Shown in pieces: positions 1-8,966 of a stretch of DNA of 64,000 nucleotides. The stretch lies in contig JAJEKV010000001.1 of assembly GCA_021234155.1 (NCBI GenBank), positions 37,682,826 through 37,746,825 on the forward strand. The letters are read 5' to 3'. Origin of the DNA: Isoetes taiwanensis. Lineage: Eukaryota; Streptophyta; Lycopodiopsida; Isoetales; Isoetaceae. Made by a program: the position numbers and the translations under genes. The stretch's first letter is position 1. Every line of letters begins with the position of its first letter. The notes beneath the pieces were generated by a model. It searched no databases and had not been told where the DNA came from. It worked only from the letters and a program-made list of their open reading frames with translations.

Positions 1-434
1 TCTCTCCAAGGATGTCTTCGGCAGCATCTTCGCCTTCGGAGGAGGAGAGGGCGTCCATAATCAGCTGCTTTTTTTCTTCTTCTAATTCTTCCCGCCATTC
101 TTCATCTGCTTCCTCCATTTCTTCTTCTTTTTTCAAGCTCGTTCTCCATCTCCTCATCTGAATCAAGGGGAGTATGGGGGGACTCAGGGCTGCTGGTGCT
201 CAAATAATCTTTTCCCGGGCGAAGCTTGCCCTGAAGAAATAACTCCTCGCAATTATCCGGACTGTGGTGCAGAAGGCAGCCACAGCGGCATCTGCGGGAG
301 GGGGGAATGGATTTCTTTATCAATTTTTTGACTTGCCTCTTCGCCTCTCGGAGGCGAGTCCGGCGGGATGGAGCGGGACGAGGCCGGGCAGCATGGCTCA
401 CCATGGGACGAGGCCGGGCAGCATGGCTCACCAT
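1..434 (-). pseudogene. Unknown charged protein fragment leaving the left edge
   Basis: Reading leftward from an ATG at 434 there is a 110-codon frame: a basic Arg/Lys-rich part, a CRCGC cluster, then SDSDEE-type acidic sequence. At about 165 the better continuation moves to another frame that is strongly Glu-rich (EEEMEEADEEWREE and onward) and runs off the window, which suggests one indel. I do not recognise a family. The basic-to-acidic layout resembles accessory or gag-proximal parts of plant LTR elements, but no diagnostic motif is visible. It could equally be the 5' part of a host gene. Confidence 0.3.
375..434. repeat. Exact 30-bp tandem duplication over a start codon
   Basis: Two identical 30-bp copies (375-404 and 405-434) lie head to tail. 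On the minus strand each copy encodes MVSHAARPRP, so the putative start codon and first ten codons of the leftward ORF are duplicated in frame. Confidence 0.9.
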
Positions 435-642
435 GGTAGAAGACGCTAGAAATCAATGAAGGCGCTAGAAGGAAGAAAGGATTGGCGGTTGAAAGAATAG
501 AGGGTTTCATGCAAGATATAGAGTAGTTGCATGCAAGGTTTCTTATAGGCGCGGTTGTAATTATGATTCCATCACATCATACAAGATTTATTTCATATAC
601 GAATTAGCTATCATTACTTCTATTGAATGAATTACGCCATAG

Positions 643-870
643 GTTATCATTAATTCTCTATAGAATTACCCACATGTCAACTATACTTAAAACCTATGTT
701 TTCATTAATTTTGTATAATTACCTAGACCTCAGCTATACTTACAACCAACTTTGGCCTATCTAGATTTACGACCTATACTTACCTCATTAGTACTACTAG
801 CATACACCCTATGTTACCATTAATTTTGCAATAATTACCTACACCTAAGCTATACTTACAACCTATTTTT
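643..870. repeat. Degenerate AT-rich tandem repeats
   Basis: Three diverged copies of a roughly 55-60 bp unit are visible near 643-698, 691-754 and 808-867. They share CATTAATTTTG, AATTACCTA and CTATACTTACAACCTA-like blocks. No ORF of note lies between 450 and 1050; the rest of that stretch is plain AT-rich sequence. Confidence 0.6.
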
Positions 871-1118
871 GGCTGCACTTACAACATATATTTGTCCATT
901 TAATGGTTTTTTTGGTATTTCTTAAAGTTCCCTTTAATCGGTTCTCAAAATTACTTTGTCCTTTTTTCGAACTAATATTAAGACATTTCACTTTATATAG
1001 GTGAAGCGTGTGGATCCTAAAAAGGGTAAAAATGTAATACCTATCCCCCCAACATGTTTCAACATTGTTACCACATGTTCTTATCACATTGTTACCCCAT
1101 CGTAAACATTGTTCTTGT

Positions 1119-2262
1119 AGGTGTTGAGGCTGAGACTACTAAGCAAATTATCCTCTACAGTAGGTTGGATTGGAAGAATAAGAAGGTGAAACTGAAGCAC
1201 CAATGCAATAAGGAGCTAGTAGGTGAAGGAACTATCATACTAGCTGATCCTATCCAGGCTGTCAATGATGAAAGGTTAGGAGAGGATAAAGTGGGTGTGG
1301 CCATAACAAGTTTAGAGGAAAAATGGAAGGAAAAAGGATCAAATCACCAGGATTGCACTGCTTGTATTAAACAATTGGAGGTTCCATGCATCATGCCATG
1401 GCCTATAGCCTGCATTGAGTTTATAGGAGAATTCCTTTTACCAGAGCCAGAGGTTGTGGATGACACTGATTTTCTTAATGCACCTCCAATAGCTGCCAGG
1501 ACCACATTTTCAGAGAAGAGGGCACACTCAGTGGTGAAACATTATCCTAGCAAGAGGTCCAAGTCAAGTAGTGATTGTTCACGTGAAGCTCTGACTAAGG
1601 TAAGGGGAATGGAATGTTGTTGGGCTAATTGTGTTCAGAAGTTTGAAATTGATGAATTGGTGGAAGCAAGAGCCACCTTCCAAGAGTATACTTGTGATGA
1701 GAGGAGGACTTACATGTACTCCATTCATGAGCTTGCACTTCAAGATGAAAAATTTCCAAAGAAAAAAAAATACCCACTGCTAGTGACATGGATATGTAAA
1801 GTTGCATGGATACATATTCATGGCATTCCAATTTCATCTTGGCAAAATTGGCAAGTAAGTCATGCAAGGGGAGTAAAATTGCCACATAAAAGTAGGAAAG
1901 ATCAACAGGGAAAAATAGTTGTCGAGAAGAGATTGCCATCCCATTGTACCCAGAAGAGCATATTGGAGGAAGTGAATGCTTTGCTTCGAGAACTACAGGT
2001 ACCTGCAATATCTCAACCCAGCTTCAGTAGACTATGGAGCAAGCACTTCAAGCATGTCACTGTAGACACTTCGAACAACTTTGCAAAGTGCAACTTGTGT
2101 GCTAAGTTGAAAGAGATTCTTGATAAGACCAAGCAACCAAGCCAAAGGGCTAAGATAAGGGAGCAAATGAAAGATCACATGACAGACCAACTATCATGTA
2201 GATCCACTTATTGGATGTGGAGAACATTATCATGTTTGGAACCCAATAACTATGTTGTATTA
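1119..2262 (+). CDS. DUF7869-type gene copy 1, N-terminal part
   Basis: The open frame runs from 1054, but TTCTTGTAG just before 1119 looks like a splice acceptor, so the first exon may begin there. The protein has an N-terminal globular part, a Cys-rich segment (ECCWANC near 1613) and the ISQPSFSRLW block followed by a CNLCAKLKEIL pair of cysteines. The same blocks, in the same order, occur in the second copy at 53.9-55.1 kb (SQSSFSRLW, CETCIDLKNRL). This layout matches the Cys-rich region that precedes the DUF7869 core in multicopy plant and invertebrate proteins. A single-base indel near 2257-2263 puts the conserved HDKMDQSKT into another frame. Function unknown; a transposase-like origin is possible. 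Confidence 0.6.
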
Positions 2263-3263
2263 TACATGACAAGATGGATCAATCGAAGACTTGTTTGCCA
2301 CAGTTCAGTTACATACCCAAGCAAATCAATAGAGCTTATCCTTTGCAAGTCTCTCTGACAGGTGCAATAGTGCATGGCTCGGTGCCAATTTATTATGGCC
2401 ATTTTAGTTTGCAATTGTGGAGTGATGGTCCTGATTTTCATATTGGAAGTGTGATGAGGTGCTTGAGGAACTATGAGAGTGGTTATTCTGGTGACCTCCA
2501 CAACCCTGGAGGTGGTAGCCAACCACTCTTCAGTGCATTGTTGGATAGAAAGCTTAATAATTTAGAGAAGTTTACTAAGGCAAGGTTTAGGAAGTCAGGT
2601 GCTTCTGAACATGTTGGAGCCTCAAGTTCACGTCCCCAACCTCGAGATCTACCACCAAGGTTCCTCCTCCAACTTGACAATTGTGCTGGACAGAATAAAA
2701 ACAGGTATATGTTCTCATTCCTATCTTATTTAACAGCCGTGGGTGTCTTTGAAAGAGTGAATTTAGGGTTCTTAATGCCTGGACATACTCATGAGGATGT
2801 GGATGCATTGTTTGGGAAGTATAGTGCGCAGTTGAAATCTCAAACTGTGACCAATCTTCCTAGACTAATGGAAGTTCTTAGTGAATGCATTTCACCTTCT
2901 CCTATAGGGTTGATCATACAAGAGGTGCCTGATTGGAAGAATTTTATCGAAGGTTATGCTCTTGATATGGAAGGTCAATCTAGACCTCTTCAGTACACTT
3001 TCTGGGTCATGGGAAATAAGCCAATCATGCAATGGAAGATGAGACCTTCAGATGATAAATGGAGGCCAGATGAGGGAGTACCTATATGGCACGAAGACGA
3101 AAATGGTAAACCTAAGATTCCAAGGGGTCAACCAAAAGCTCTTAAGCCTTTTCCAGAGGTGGATTCATTGCAAAGCACATTGGACGGCATTTCTGAATAC
3201 ATCAAGTATTGGAAAAATAACCCCGATGATACCAACCTTGCATTGATAGATTATTGGATATAG
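2250..3263 (+). CDS. DUF7869-type core domain, copy 1
   Basis: This frame resumes with IIHDKMDQSKT at 2259 and continues for about 330 codons. The core shows LLQLDNCAGQNKNRY (residues 131-145 counting from the ATG at 2274) and PGHTHEDVDALFGKY (169-183). The invariant Asp of MDQ, the Asp of QLDN and the acidic HED could form an RNase H-like acidic triad, as in DDE transposases; that is my inference and not established for the family. Its stop at 3261-3263 is followed at once by related sequence in another frame. Copy 2 has QVDNCVSENKNR and HPHEDIDAFFSRF at matching positions, so this is a repeated gene family in this genome. Confidence 0.65.
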   Translation, partial: LCCIIHDKMDQSKTCLPQFSYIPKQINRAYPLQVSLTGAIVHGSVPIYYGHFSLQLWSDGPDFHIGSVMRCLRNYESGYSGDLHNPGGGSQPLFSALLDRKLNNLEKFTKARFRKSGASEHVGASSSRPQPRDLPPRFLLQLDNCAGQNKNRYMFSFLSYLTAVGVFERVNLGFLMPGHTHEDVDALFGKYSAQLKSQTVTNLPRLMEVLSECISPSPIGLIIQEVPDWKNFIEGYALDMEGQSRPLQYTFWVMGNKPIMQWKMRPSDDKWRPDEGVPIWHEDENGKPKIPRGQPKALKPFPEVDSLQSTLDGISEYIKYWKNNPDDTNLALIDYWI

Positions 3264-3275
3264 GTACATGGATTA

Positions 3276-3851
3276 TTGGGACAAGTAGACACATCCTCTG
3301 ATGAACTCAAAGATGGATGGCTACCTAAGACTAGGTGGAGAGACTTGATAACACCTGAGGAAGCTGATGATGTGGTTAGTAGTATTCGCAAGTCCATGGC
3401 TCCTCCAGCTGCTGAAAAACACTATGTTGGTCCTAGGAAAGGAAGGCCTAAATATCTCGGGCTGGAGGATTATGATCCCAAAGATGACTTGCTTTGTCAT
3501 CAATTTGCACTTATAGTACCAGAGCGCAAAGAGATATACCCTGTGTGGATGGGTTACACCATCTCAGAGGTTTGCAAAGAAGTAGGTGACCGCAATGTGA
3601 ACAAAGTTCGTGTGGAGTGGTGGTGTCCAGTGCACCAGTTAAATGCAGTGGCAGAGGAAGAAAGGTATAGAGACTGTTGGACAAAGAGATGGAAGAGAAA
3701 CCCTATTGAAGGGGATGATTGGGTTGAGTTAGATACTATTTTGTTTTCATGGACCCTAAAGGTCATCCCAGGCAAGACTGCTAGGGTTACAATACATGTG
3801 GAAGTGAGGAAGAAAGCTATGATATCTCTAGGGGTCACTTCTGAGAAGTAA
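3276..3851 (+). CDS. DUF7869-type gene copy 1, C-terminal region
   Basis: About 190 codons following the core. Recognisable blocks are HYVGPRKGRPK, VRVEWWCPVHQ and CWTKRWKRNP; copy 2 has VYCGPASGEPKEE, LRVHIQWWKP and CYKRWKPNPSEQ in the same order. The Trp-Trp block sits in a short beta-like segment, perhaps an SH3- or BAH-like module. A stop or frame change separates it from the core, so either the gene is broken or a short intron lies at about 3262-3275. The frame ends at TAA 3849-3851. Confidence 0.5.
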   Translation: MGQVDTSSDELKDGWLPKTRWRDLITPEEADDVVSSIRKSMAPPAAEKHYVGPRKGRPKYLGLEDYDPKDDLLCHQFALIVPERKEIYPVWMGYTISEVCKEVGDRNVNKVRVEWWCPVHQLNAVAEEERYRDCWTKRWKRNPIEGDDWVELDTILFSWTLKVIPGKTARVTIHVEVRKKAMISLGVTSEK

Positions 3852-4009
3852 TTGGCAATATGTAACTCGACATGCATATATTTTTAATTTTTAATGCAAT
3901 CATGTTGTGCTGTTATAAAAAAAAGTCACATTCTCGATGCAAATTTACTAACCCGGGAAAAAGTTGCAGTGCCAAAATGGTCCAAAATCCTGACATAAAT
4001 CCAATTTGA

Positions 4010-5200
4010 ATGAATGATGGTTATAATGTGCTTGTGGTGGCTACTGATTCTGCTAAAGCAGGTGTTCTTACTGCATGGAAGCCCTCTTTGAATGTCACTT
4101 TCACTCAAGTGGATAGGTTTGGTCGTTGGATAATTGTTAAGTGGAAAGAGCAGGGGCAAGAATGTGGTTTAGTGAATGTTTATGCTCACAATTATCCGCG
4201 TCAAAGGGGAGCTTTGTGGGCCTCTCTTCGTAGCAAAGTTCTCAGGCTAGGCAATAATGTGGCATAGTTGTTTATTGGGGATTTCAATATAGTTGAAATT
4301 GAGGCAGACAGGTGTGGCAGGGGATCACAAGTGGTTCAGGGATTTGAGCAGGAGCAATGGCAATGCCTGCTGCATGATTGTGGCCTTGTGGAGATCGAGG
4401 GCGATCATTCCTTCACATGGTGCAATGGATGGACAGGCAACGGTAGAGCTTATGCCCGACATGATCATGACTATTATAATGCAATAACTGCTGATTTTCT
4501 TCAGTTGCAGATAACTAATTTGTTGGATAGTGCGGCCTCAGCTCATAATCCACAATGGTTCTCTACGGGGCAACCTCTATGGCGAAGAGCTACAAAAACT
4601 TACTTCAAGCTCAATACTAAACATTTGAAGGATAGTGAATTCATTGCAGGTTGTAGGAATGCATGGTCTCATGAATTCTCTCGTAGTGGTGGCATGGCTG
4701 GTATTGTTGCTGCTCTCAAGGCTGTTAAATCCTTTGCAAAGCAGTGGGGTCATGCACAGGTGGTCCAGATGAGAGACCAATTAACTGGGTTGTATCAGGA
4801 GTTACAGAGATGCCGCGCTTTTGCCCCTTCTTCTAGTATTAGAGAGAAAGCAATCTTGACAGAGATTAAAGCCATTGAGATGGCTCATGTGAATCAAGCT
4901 AGGATTAAGGCTGGACTGGAATGGTTTAGATTTGGTGATAGATGCTCTCACTTCTTTTTTTGGGCCGCTAAGAGAAGGCGTATGATGGCCTCTATTAACT
5001 CCCTTATTTTGCCTGATGGTTCAGAGTGTTTTGATCCGGTTCAGTTGAAGCAGTATCTTCACAACCACTTTTCCTCATTTTTTTTCCAGACATCAGGTGC
5101 CCTTTCAGGAGGATATGCAATCTGCAGTCTTGTCGAAAGTCCACCCCATTGTGTCAGCGGAGTAGCGTGCACACCTAGAATCAGACATCACCATCAATGA
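4010..5200 (+). pseudogene. LINE endonuclease (EEP fold) and linker
   Basis: Endonuclease/exonuclease/phosphatase-type sequence. The block GLVNVYAHNYPRQR is followed by LFIGDFNIVEIEADR, which carries the GDFN metal-binding motif, and then HSFTWCNG. The frame is broken by a stop at 4264-4267 directly before LFIGDFN. The helical linker between endonuclease and RT (near 4560-5000) includes RIKAGLEWFRFGDRCSHFFF, typical of plant LINEs. The N-terminal third of the nuclease is absent, so the protein is inactive. Confidence 0.75.
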
Positions 5201-5291
5201 CTTACATTCAGCTGCTTCTCTTTTAAAGAAAGACAAGCGCCCTGGCCTAGATAGTTTCCCAGTGGAATTTTTCTAGGAATATTGGGATTGA

Positions 5292-6500
5292 TTGGGTTGT
5301 GATCTTTACAATGCTTTCTGTGAGTTTTGTAGGTTCAGAAGTTTGGATAAGATCCTTAATACTGGCTGCATTTCTCTTATTCCCAAGTGTAAAGAGCCGA
5401 AGACAATATCTGACTGGCGCCCTATCACATTATTGTCTTCCGTGTATAAAATATTTGCGAAGGCCCTTGCAGACAAAGTGTGTGATGTCTTGATTGTATC
5501 AATCTCTCCTACTCAATCTGGATTCTTGCCAAAGAGGAGCATTTTAGACAATGTTGTTGTTGCTTGAGAGTATGTATTGGGCCAGATTGAAAGGTCAGCG
5601 TATAGTCTATCTTAAATTAGATTTTGCCAAGGCATATGACAGTGTGGATTGGAAATTTTTGAAAAAATGCCTCTTAACATTGGGCTTTGGTCAGCAGTTC
5701 ACCAGTGATGTTATGAAGCTCCATATGTCGGCCCTCTACTGTATTGTTTCAGGGGGAAACCTCCACTATTTTTTCGGTTGGGCGGGGTGTTCGCCAAGGA
5801 TGCCTATTAGCTCCACTTTTGTTCACAATAGTAGCTGAGGTCCTCTCACGGCTATTTGCTAAGGCCGTGCAGGATGGGATAGTGCAGAGGCTGAGTATGG
5901 AGGATGGTTCACAGGAAATTTGTAACCAGCATGCTGATGATACGTCTCTCTTTCGTGTTGCTGATGCGGACAATCTTTAGAATGCAAAGCTTCTTCTTGA
6001 TACTTTCTCTTTAGCATCTGGAGTTCTTGTTGGTTGGCCAAAGTGTTCTGCATTATGGACGCTTGATGAGGTTGTACCTCCTTGTGTTGCGAATTTTCCT
6101 TGGAAGGTGCTTCCTCATGGGAAGGCTACTAAACTTCTTGGTAATCCTGTAGGCATTCATATTTCTAGCTCCGATGCTTGGGATATTATCATAGAAGGGC
6201 TGCGAAAGCATTTGTTTTGGTGGAATACTGCTAAGCTCTCTCTGCCAGCGTGAATAACTGTTGCTAAGCATGTTTTAAGTACTTCCCACATCTATATGGC
6301 TCTACCCTTCTGGCTTCTCAGTCAAAATTTCAGGTGATTGTTACCATTGTCCATAATTTTATTTGGGATGGGACTGAGGAGCATGCTGTGGTCAAGGTTG
6401 CATGGTCCAAATGAACCAGGCCAAAATTTGCAGGTGGGTTGGGTATGACGACTTCCATCTGCAGAGTAAGATTCTAATTTCTAAGTTCATTTTGGAGGAT
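5292..6500 (+). pseudogene. LINE reverse transcriptase
   Basis: RT blocks are spread over three frames: ISLIPKCKEPKTISDWRPI with KIFAKALADK (5292-5567), LKLDFAKAYDSVDWKFL carrying the first catalytic Asp (5551-5838), and GVRQGCLLAPLLF with HADDTSLF (5744-5980). ADD of the catalytic box survives. The C-terminal part continues to about 6480 in further frames, with ITVAKHVLSTSHIY-like and GGLGMTTSICRV-like sequence. At least four indels or stops separate the blocks. The copy at the right edge matches from GRGVRQGC to the ...QSKI block. Confidence 0.85.
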
Positions 6501-6610
6501 CCTTAAGGATATGGTTGACTCACCTGGAGTGCGGTTGGTGAAGCAGTCACTTGCACATAACCCCGCCCTTTCAGGTTTTTGAGGAAAACCCTAATGAGAA
6601 ATGGTCGCCA

Positions 6611-6784
6611 ACAACCTTGAATGTGTTGCCTGGAGAACGGAAGGAAATGGGTTGATGGCGAACGCAAATATAGCAGGACCCCAGAAGACGGCGAAAACCC
6701 TTGAATGTGTCGCATGGAGAACGGAAGGAGATGGGTGATGGCGAACGGAAATATAGCAGGACCCCAAAAGACGGCGAAATCCTG
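6611..6784. repeat. Two 84-bp tandem repeats in the DIRS 3' region
   Basis: The block beginning AACCTTGAATGTGTTGCCTG (6611) and ending in GACGGCGAA is repeated from 6695 with about ten differences. It lies in the noncoding 3' part of the DIRS-type element, on the far side of the 129-bp repeat from the ORFs. Confidence 0.8.
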
Positions 6785-6936
6785 CAAGCAACACAAAAGA
6801 ACCCCTAAAAAACACCCGTGAATGGTTAGAGAAAAGCAAACATGCATGGCCATGAGAAAACAAGCTGCACCAAGAAGTTCCCAAGATATGAGTGATGAAA
6901 CAGATGAAAAAAGAACACAACAGAAAAAGATAGCAT

Positions 6937-7098
6937 CACCCATAGGGTGGAAAAGGATCACCCAACGGGTGGAGAACCATGATGTGAAAATATGCATCAC
7001 CCTCGAGGTGGAAAGAAACAGCATCACCCGCAGGTGGAGAATAATGCAGCATGATGCCGATGAAAAAGAAAACATGAGAATAGCAACACCCGAAGGTA
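6937..7098. repeat. Five short hairpin motifs CACCC-N3-GGGTG
   Basis: Small inverted repeats recur every 22-60 bases: CACCC-ATA-GGGTG (6937-6949), CACCC-AAC-GGGTG (6959-6971), a CACC/GGTG hairpin around CTCGAG (6998-7010), CACC-CGCA-GGTG (7025-7036) and a decayed one near 7086. Arms stay complementary while the loops change, so the fold rather than the sequence seems to be kept. They lie just beyond the second 129-bp repeat of the DIRS element. Confidence 0.65.
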
Positions 7099-7177
7099 GA
7101 GAACAACAAAGAGTGCATGAACAACAAACATAAATGAAAAAGACCCATGCCCTCACGCAACAGGGCGGGAAGGGAGG

Positions 7178-7306
7178 GAAGCCACGAGAAGAGAAGAAGA
7201 GCTGCTGTGAGAAGACGTCGATAACCGGTCCGAAAGCAAAAATGGCCTTATATAGGAGCTCATCCCTTCCCAGAATGGCGATCCGATGGCTCGGATCGAT
7301 GCGATT
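7178..7306 (-). repeat. DIRS 129-bp direct repeat, 3' copy
   Basis: Matches 14315-14443 in the same orientation with about four substitutions. On the minus strand it contains CCTATATAAGG (a TATA box near 7248-7256). Here, but not in the other copy, it is followed by a second arm, so that CCCTTCCCAGAAT ... ATTCTGGGAAGGG makes a 13-bp-armed inverted repeat (7263-7316) with a nested CGATCCGA/TCGGATCG hairpin. Confidence 0.85.
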
Positions 7307-7363
7307 CTGGGAAGGGACTCGCAAGAGACACAAAACCGGCCGACTACCAGAGAACTTCCTCAA

Positions 7364-7726
7364 CTATAAGCCCAGTCGCCGCGAAACCTCCAAGTGTTGA
7401 GTTGGGTCGCGAAGCACATAGCGGGAGCGAGAAGAAGAGGAGCGCCAGCGACCGTGAGTGCGCACAACATCATGTGGAACCCCCCGAGCGGCCGCTGCCG
7501 AGGCCCCGCCGCGACGAGCACAATGTGTACCGTACTGGGATGGATCCAAGCCGATAGCGAGAAGACAATCCCTCCACCACACCCGGGTAGTCGGATAGGA
7601 TAAGGGACGTAGAGAGGAAGGAGAGGAGCGAAAAAGAGGGCCGCCGGACGGAGGATCGAGGAGATGATAAGAACTGGTAGAAATTAGGCGCTGAAGGATA
7701 GTGACGGGGCATGCGAGCAACGGCAA
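7364..7726 (-). pseudogene. DIRS tyrosine recombinase, C-terminal catalytic part
   Basis: This 120-codon frame holds the catalytic end of a phage-integrase-type recombinase: THCARRGGAS with His68 and Arg71 (H-x-x-R), HGRW with His91 and Trp94, and SRYV with nucleophile Tyr103. In the family the enzyme inserts a circular cDNA without making a target duplication, which fits the absence of a visible duplication around this element. The ATG is not the natural start; the frame continues the upstream half (7805-8326) after a shift near 7730-7810. Confidence 0.8.
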
Positions 7727-7804
7727 GCGAGCAACGGCAAGCGAGCTAAAGAAATCGTATGACCGCGGGCAAGTTGGTCTCGTTTAGAATGGCGAATAAG
7801 AACA

Positions 7805-8326
7805 TCAATGTGAGACAAGGAAAAAGAAGGCAAGGGCCTCGAAGATGCACAAAAAAGCGGCAAAGGAAAGTACGACGAGAGCAGCGCGGGCCAATGAGGG
7901 AAAAGGAGCCGCGGGATGCGCGAAGTGGAGAACAATAGAGCGTACATGCTGAGGCAGGAGAGGAAAAAAGGTACGAGGGGGGCGGGCCCGACGAGAGGTA
8001 GACTGACAAGCCAAAGACGGTAAAGGTAAAATGGCGGGAGAGGGAAGGTTGAAAATTTGATGAAAAAAGGATATAACTGCCGAGGCCGAAGAAATGGATG
8101 AGGGCGACAACTGAGGATGATGAAGAGAGGCGAAAAATGCTGCGACAACAAAGGGAGAAGCCGGGAGATATGAAACAGCATGTAGACGGCACCAAACAAC
8201 AAAGCGGTGGAACATAGCGATGTAAGCCGTGAGAGTAGATGGGGCGCGGGAGGAAAAGACCAAAGGCAAAGTCGAAAGGAACAAGGGGACTTCCTGGGGA
8301 GTGAGCAAGCGAGAGGTAGCTGCCAC
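7805..8326 (-). pseudogene. DIRS tyrosine recombinase, N-terminal part
   Basis: The first half of the recombinase has a SAM-like core-binding segment (STLTAYIAMFHRFVVWCRLH) and a helical linker, then VVLSFAAFLCIFEALAFFF. That last block corresponds to the G-L-R-x-S-E box that carries the first catalytic Arg; here a Cys codon (TGC) stands where Arg is expected, a one-base C-to-T change from CGC. If the alignment is right, this copy is catalytically dead. The frame then stops and the catalytic half continues in another frame. Confidence 0.65.
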
Positions 8327-8350
8327 AACAACATAAAAATCATGTTAACT

Positions 8351-8965
8351 TTATTCAAATTGACAACGAAAAACATAAAGAGCTACATGACGTCGACACC
8401 CTGCAAAGGTTGCCGATATATGGGGCAATAAAGCCAATGAAAATGCATCAAAAAACATAAATTCTTTAATAAAAGACGCCCACGCCGATCCCGTCCAGAG
8501 TAAGGGCCACCACGGTGCAGAAGGCCAATGAAGAACCACCAGTGTAATACGAGCATGACACGCGGTCGCATGGTGTAAAACGCGGGGAACTAAGGAGGGC
8601 AGAGGAAAACAAAAATTGTTAAAGAGGCGCCAATCATAAGTGAAAGCATCAGGTGGAATGCGGTGCGGATATACGAACCGAGTATTATAAACGGGGAGCT
8701 TGTGGTTAAGGGGAGAGGCAAAACGATCAACATGATGCGGGCCCCACAAAGAATCAATATAGCGAAAACACCACGGGGCAAGGGCAAACTCATCAGATTG
8801 AGGAAGGCAAGAAAGATAATCGGCCCACTCGTTTTGGGAACGCGGAATCCACACAGGCTCCAAGGAGATGGAAAAGTGAAAACAAAGTAGGAAGATCTCT
8901 AAGGTGAGGAAATGAATATCGGGCGAAGAAGAACCCCCTTTTTGGAGAATGGTGGCAACATTCAA
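8351..8965 (-). pseudogene. DIRS RNase H, C-terminal part
   Basis: Continues the RT-RNase H polyprotein after a one-base shift at about 8970-8980, where GDNLNVATILQKG follows the frame that ends VTVKWG. Blocks LEPVWIPRSQNEWADYLS and WGPHHVDRFASPLNHKLP, then AFTYDWRLFNNFCFPLP, are the conserved tail that follows RNase H in DIRS/PAT-type elements. Confidence 0.75.
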
Positions 8966-8966
8966 A

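Larger units (their letters stand above)
4000..6510 (+). mobile_element. L1-like LINE, degenerate and interrupted
   Basis: Endonuclease, then reverse transcriptase, in the order typical of plant L1-type non-LTR elements. The start of the endonuclease is missing, the reading frame changes several times, and an antisense copy of the same family lies at 63241-64000. The recognisable sequence ends near 6500 where the DIRS-type element begins. LINE-like 3' sequence with an A-rich tail appears on the far side of that element (14444-14645), so the DIRS element probably landed in this LINE. Confidence 0.8.
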
